Assembly: GCA_964495375.1 (NCBI GenBank)
Contig: CAZBWM010000011.1
Location: 57,150 to 121,149, forward strand
Origin: JAIESQ01 sp964495375
GTDB lineage: Bacteria > Planctomycetota > Planctomycetia > Pirellulales > JAEUIK01
Length of the DNA: 64,000 bases
Direction of reading: 5' to 3'
The notes beneath the pieces were generated by a model. The model saw only the letters and a program-made list of their open reading frames with translations, had not been told where the DNA came from and made no database searches. Each line of letters starts with the position of its first letter. The stretch's first letter is position 1. The translations under genes were made by a program, and so were the position numbers. Below are positions 61,146 through 64,000 of this stretch, one piece after another.

Positions 61146-62305
61146 TGGGTCCAGCGGCAACCGCGATTACCAAACCTGCCGGCAAGCTCTGCCAGCGCTG
61201 CGTCATGGACGCGTCGATCCCCGGCGTCCATCTCGACGCCGCGGGCGTCTGCAACCATTGCCACATTCACGATCGTTTGAACCAGATGTTCCCATTGGGG
61301 GACGAGGGTGCCCGCCGCCTCGACAAGATCGTCGACCGCATCAAGCGCGATGGACAAGGTAAGCCCTTCGATTGCGTCGTGGGGCTCAGCGGCGGTCGCG
61401 ACACCTGCTACTGCCTGGTCAAGTGCAAGCAGCTTGGCTTGCGTCCGCTGGCCGTCCACTTCGACAACGGCTGGGACTCCGACATCGCCAAGAACAACAT
61501 TCGCAAAATCTGTTCGGGCCTGGATGTCGAGCTGCACACCATTATCGCCGACTGGGAAGAATCGCGCGAGCTGACCAATTGCACCATCCGCGCGAGCTTG
61601 CCCTACATCGACCTGACCGACGACATCGGCATCGTCGAAGCGCTCTATAGCAGTGCCGAAAAGGAAGGGGTCCGCTGGATCATTCATAGCCATTCGTTCC
61701 GCTGCGAAGGGATCAACCCGCTCTTGTGGAACTACATGGATGGCCGCTTCGTCAGGCACCTGGTCAAGCGGTTCTGCCGCATCAAGCTCAAGCACTTCAA
61801 GAACGTCGAGCTGAAGGATTTCTTGTACTGGGTCTTCGTGAAGCGAATCAAAGTCTTCACGATGACCAACTACTACGAAGACACCGGCGACGAGATCGAC
61901 GAGATGCTCAAGCGCGAGTTCGGCTGGGAGAACACCGGCGGCTGGCACTTCGACAACGAGATCTTCGGTCTGCAGTGCTTCTACTCGCGGTACAAGTTCG
62001 GCATCGATTGGCGCGTCGTCGAGCTGTCGGCCCTGGTCCGCGAAAAACAAATGACGCGCGAGGCCGCCCTGGCCGAGCTGGCCGAAATCCCCCCGATCGA
62101 GCGCAAGGAAATCGTCGACTACGCCCTGAAAAAGCAGGGCATCTCGCAAGCCGAATGGGCCGAGATTCTCGCGGCCCCACCGAAGTTCTTCACCGACTAT
62201 CCCACCTATTACCCGCTGCTGCGGGCGATGCGGCTGCCGATCAAGGTGCTTTGCCGGCTGAACATCCTGCCGCCGCACACCTACGAGAAGTACTTTGAGC
62301 TGTAG
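61145..62305 (+). CDS. N-acetyl sugar amidotransferase (WbpG-like)
   Basis: A 386-aa PP-loop enzyme resembling the WbpG/N-acetyl sugar amidotransferase family. Zinc-type cysteines are C16, C19, C36 and C39 (CQRC, CNHC). The PP-loop is SGGRDT (82-87), then HFDNGWDSDIAKNN. It should convert a carbonyl or carboxamide of a nucleotide-sugar to an amidine using ammonia. The HisF/HisH-like ammonia suppliers often found next to it are absent. It begins at a GTG sharing one base with the preceding stop, so the two genes are coupled. Confidence 0.82.
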   Translation: MGPAATAITKPAGKLCQRCVMDASIPGVHLDAAGVCNHCHIHDRLNQMFPLGDEGARRLDKIVDRIKRDGQGKPFDCVVGLSGGRDTCYCLVKCKQLGLRPLAVHFDNGWDSDIAKNNIRKICSGLDVELHTIIADWEESRELTNCTIRASLPYIDLTDDIGIVEALYSSAEKEGVRWIIHSHSFRCEGINPLLWNYMDGRFVRHLVKRFCRIKLKHFKNVELKDFLYWVFVKRIKVFTMTNYYEDTGDEIDEMLKREFGWENTGGWHFDNEIFGLQCFYSRYKFGIDWRVVELSALVREKQMTREAALAELAEIPPIERKEIVDYALKKQGISQAEWAEILAAPPKFFTDYPTYYPLLRAMRLPIKVLCRLNILPPHTYEKYFEL

Positions 62306-62348
62306 AGGCCGCGCGGAAATCTCATTGCGCTGGGTAACGTTAAAAACG

Positions 62349-62378
62349 TTCACTGCTCGAAGGCGAGCACGGTACAAT
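62349..62378 (+). promoter_or_regulatory. Sigma-70 promoter of the WD40/LRR lipoprotein
   Basis: TTCACT (62349-62354) and TACAAT (62373-62378) are 18 bases apart. A GCTCG-AAGG-CGAGC hairpin lies between them and could be an operator. The next ATG is at 62445. Confidence 0.5.
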
Positions 62379-62444
62379 CGTACCAGCGCCAACAATCTAC
62401 TTCCTGCCGTGCCTTGATACCCAAAATCACGGGAGGACGCGGCA

Positions 62445-64000
62445 ATGCGATTCCGTGCAGGATTACTAGCCGGGTACCTCATGCTCGGTATTGGAGGTTG
62501 CACGAAGCAGCCCAACAATCCTGTTCCCAGCAATGCGGACAACGGTATGAACGCCAAACGTCCGGGCTCTCAAACGACCTCCAAGCACCCTCCTGACGCA
62601 ATTATCCTGAAGTCCGAAGTCTATCCCTACAGCGTGGCGTTTTCGCCAGACGGCAAGCTCATTGCCACTGGCGACGAGCTATTGCAGATCTGGGACGTCT
62701 CGAAGACGCGCCCGATAAATACGCTCGAGCCCATGGTGCTTGTCGGTTTTCTTCAATCGGGGCATCTGCTCGCCGCCGCCACCGATGGCATGCTCCATCG
62801 TTGGGATCTAAAAACAGCAACCGAAACTCCGGAACTGTCGGGTGGTTCGCCTGCTGCCATCAGCCCCAACGGACAATTCGTTGCTTGCCTCGGCAGCGAG
62901 TTGCATAGTCGCACAATCACCGTGTGGGATCTAAACGATGAGCGGCCACTAAGGAGTTTTACTGTTCCCAGTAGTACTCACGCCATCACTTTTACTGGCA
63001 ACGGCCGACTCATCGGTTGTGCGGGATTCAACCAAACGCTGCAGATGTTTGACTTCGAAGGCAAGCCATGCTGGCAGGCGCGCCCTGGCCAGGGTCGTTC
63101 GATCGCAGCTTCCGCGGACGGCTCCCTGATCGCTGTGAGTATCAGCACTGTCCCCGCGAACTCCAGTTCCGGCAAGGACGAGTTATTCGAGGCGTTTGGG
63201 TCCCGAGCCGTGACCCCATTGAACGAAACACACGTATTCGACTGCGAAACTGGCGAATTGCGCTGGACACTGAACGAACGGGACCGACTTGGCGCCACGG
63301 CCTTGGCCTTTTCACCAACCAGTCTGGTCATGGCCGCCGGCAACGGACACGGCTCGATCCGACTCTATGATCTTTCGAACGGAGAGCTCATCGACGAACT
63401 GTACGGCCATGAGCACAACATTCCGTCATTGACCTTTTCACCTGACGGGCGACGACTCGCGTCGGTCAGCGACGATTACACTCTTCGTATTTGGGACGTA
63501 TCAGAACTCCTCAGCGACTACGACAATGGCAAGCGATCGCGTGATCCAGCGCCGATCGATTGGCAATTGCTGCGCGAGCAGCAGCAGCGAGTCATCGACA
63601 AGATTAAGGCGCTCGGCGGACGCGTCAAGGTCCTGGACGGAGGTCCAAAACAGCCGATCATCGCGCACCAAATCGACGTAGCCTTGCCGGATCATGTGGA
63701 CGAGATGGTCAACCTCGCGACCAACCTGACAACATTGAAGCGCTTCCATGTGCCGAGAAATTCGCTAACGGATGCAGGTCTTGCCAACATCCGAAAGCTC
63801 GAAGAGCTGACGCATTTGCAATTGTCCGGCCCACAGATCAGCGACCGTAGCATCGAATTGGTCGTCGGCTTGGAGAGGATCGAGACCCTCGGATTACACG
63901 ATACTTCAGTCACCGACGACGGGCTGAAGCGGATCGCCACGAGTTTTCCTCGTCTCGCCGTACTCACCGTTCGAAACACGGCGATTACGGACGAGGCTCT
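62445..64000 (+). CDS. WD40/leucine-rich-repeat lipoprotein (3' partial)
   Basis: Frame open to the right edge, 518 codons so far. Signal and lipobox are MRFRAGLLAGYLMLGIGGC, so the protein is anchored to a membrane. About five WD40-like blades follow (for example SVAFSPDGKLIATGDE...LQIWDV, and TFSPDGRRLASVSDD...LRIWDV). After about residue 375 the sequence changes to leucine-rich repeats (LTHLQLSGPQISDRSIELV, then IETLGLHDTSVTDDGL). The AT-richer codons (for example TTA, ACT, AAC) differ from neighbours and could mean later acquisition. GGGAGG lies 8 bases before the ATG. Function not known; such proteins may mediate surface contact. Confidence 0.8.
   Translation, partial: MRFRAGLLAGYLMLGIGGCTKQPNNPVPSNADNGMNAKRPGSQTTSKHPPDAIILKSEVYPYSVAFSPDGKLIATGDELLQIWDVSKTRPINTLEPMVLVGFLQSGHLLAAATDGMLHRWDLKTATETPELSGGSPAAISPNGQFVACLGSELHSRTITVWDLNDERPLRSFTVPSSTHAITFTGNGRLIGCAGFNQTLQMFDFEGKPCWQARPGQGRSIAASADGSLIAVSISTVPANSSSGKDELFEAFGSRAVTPLNETHVFDCETGELRWTLNERDRLGATALAFSPTSLVMAAGNGHGSIRLYDLSNGELIDELYGHEHNIPSLTFSPDGRRLASVSDDYTLRIWDVSELLSDYDNGKRSRDPAPIDWQLLREQQQRVIDKIKALGGRVKVLDGGPKQPIIAHQIDVALPDHVDEMVNLATNLTTLKRFHVPRNSLTDAGLANIRKLEELTHLQLSGPQISDRSIELVVGLERIETLGLHDTSVTDDGLKRIATSFPRLAVLTVRNTAITDEA

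Noticed and set aside
1..64000. CRISPR arrays, tRNA and rRNA genes
   Set aside because: No regularly spaced repeats and no tRNA- or rRNA-like sequence was seen when reading the gaps; a covariance-model search would be decisive.

Overview
The window is GC-rich bacterial chromosome and looks like a member of the Planctomycetota, most likely Pirellulales. The reasons are a DUF1598-type secreted protein, a Tat-exported Gfo/Idh/MocA oxidoreductase, a WD40 plus leucine-rich-repeat lipoprotein, a split b6-type cytochrome b operon with a giant multihaem cytochrome c, and many dispersed palindromic repeats. The assignment rests on gene content and style only. No rRNA, tRNA or CRISPR array was seen.

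Layout. 1-2.4 kb: the end of a tandem universal stress protein, a small basic protein and a secreted oxidoreductase. 2.5-6.4 kb: a FemAB/CelD-like acyltransferase, a broken GxxExxY gene inside a 32-bp inverted repeat, and a secreted DUF1598 protein. 6.4-10.5 kb: an FHA-GAF-AAA+ sigma-54 activator, an enoyl-CoA hydratase-like enzyme and a flavin reductase, separated by two composite palindromes. 10.7-20.2 kb (minus strand): two GT39-like membrane glycosyltransferases, a methyltransferase and a DPM1-like GT2 that together look like a lipid-linked sugar module, then tsaB, a bifunctional-nuclease-family protein, and two related membrane proteins built on one repeated domain. 20.6-30 kb: an ECF sigma factor with a VWA membrane protein, then two repeat-rich secreted proteins with an ExbB-ExbD-ExbD proton-channel set. 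30-37.5 kb: a Xer recombinase, pyrB-pyrC, a NYN-domain protein, a dead REP-associated transposase between two inverted palindromes, purD and a D-glutamate-cyclase-like gene.

37.9-59.3 kb is the main block: about 21 kb of co-directional respiratory genes. It encodes a Rieske protein with a long cytoplasmic extension, cytochrome b6, an enlarged subunit-IV-like cytochrome b half, a 1510-residue octahaem cytochrome c with a PDZ-like segment, two cupredoxin-like proteins, a dihaem lipoprotein cytochrome c, a complete haem-copper oxidase of the YS-motif (A2) type, haem A synthesis (ctaA, ctaB), an ABC-2 exporter, an SCO copper chaperone and three small membrane proteins. Read together, it encodes quinol oxidation, periplasmic electron carriers and oxygen reduction as one unit.

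59.7-64 kb: a radical SAM enzyme paired with an N-acetyl-sugar amidotransferase, then a WD40/LRR lipoprotein running off the right edge.

The most unusual signals are the architecture of the octahaem cytochrome and its partners, the three-copy domain family at 17.2-20.2 kb, the radical SAM-amidotransferase pair, and several palindromic repeat elements, two of which are tied to broken mobile-type genes.
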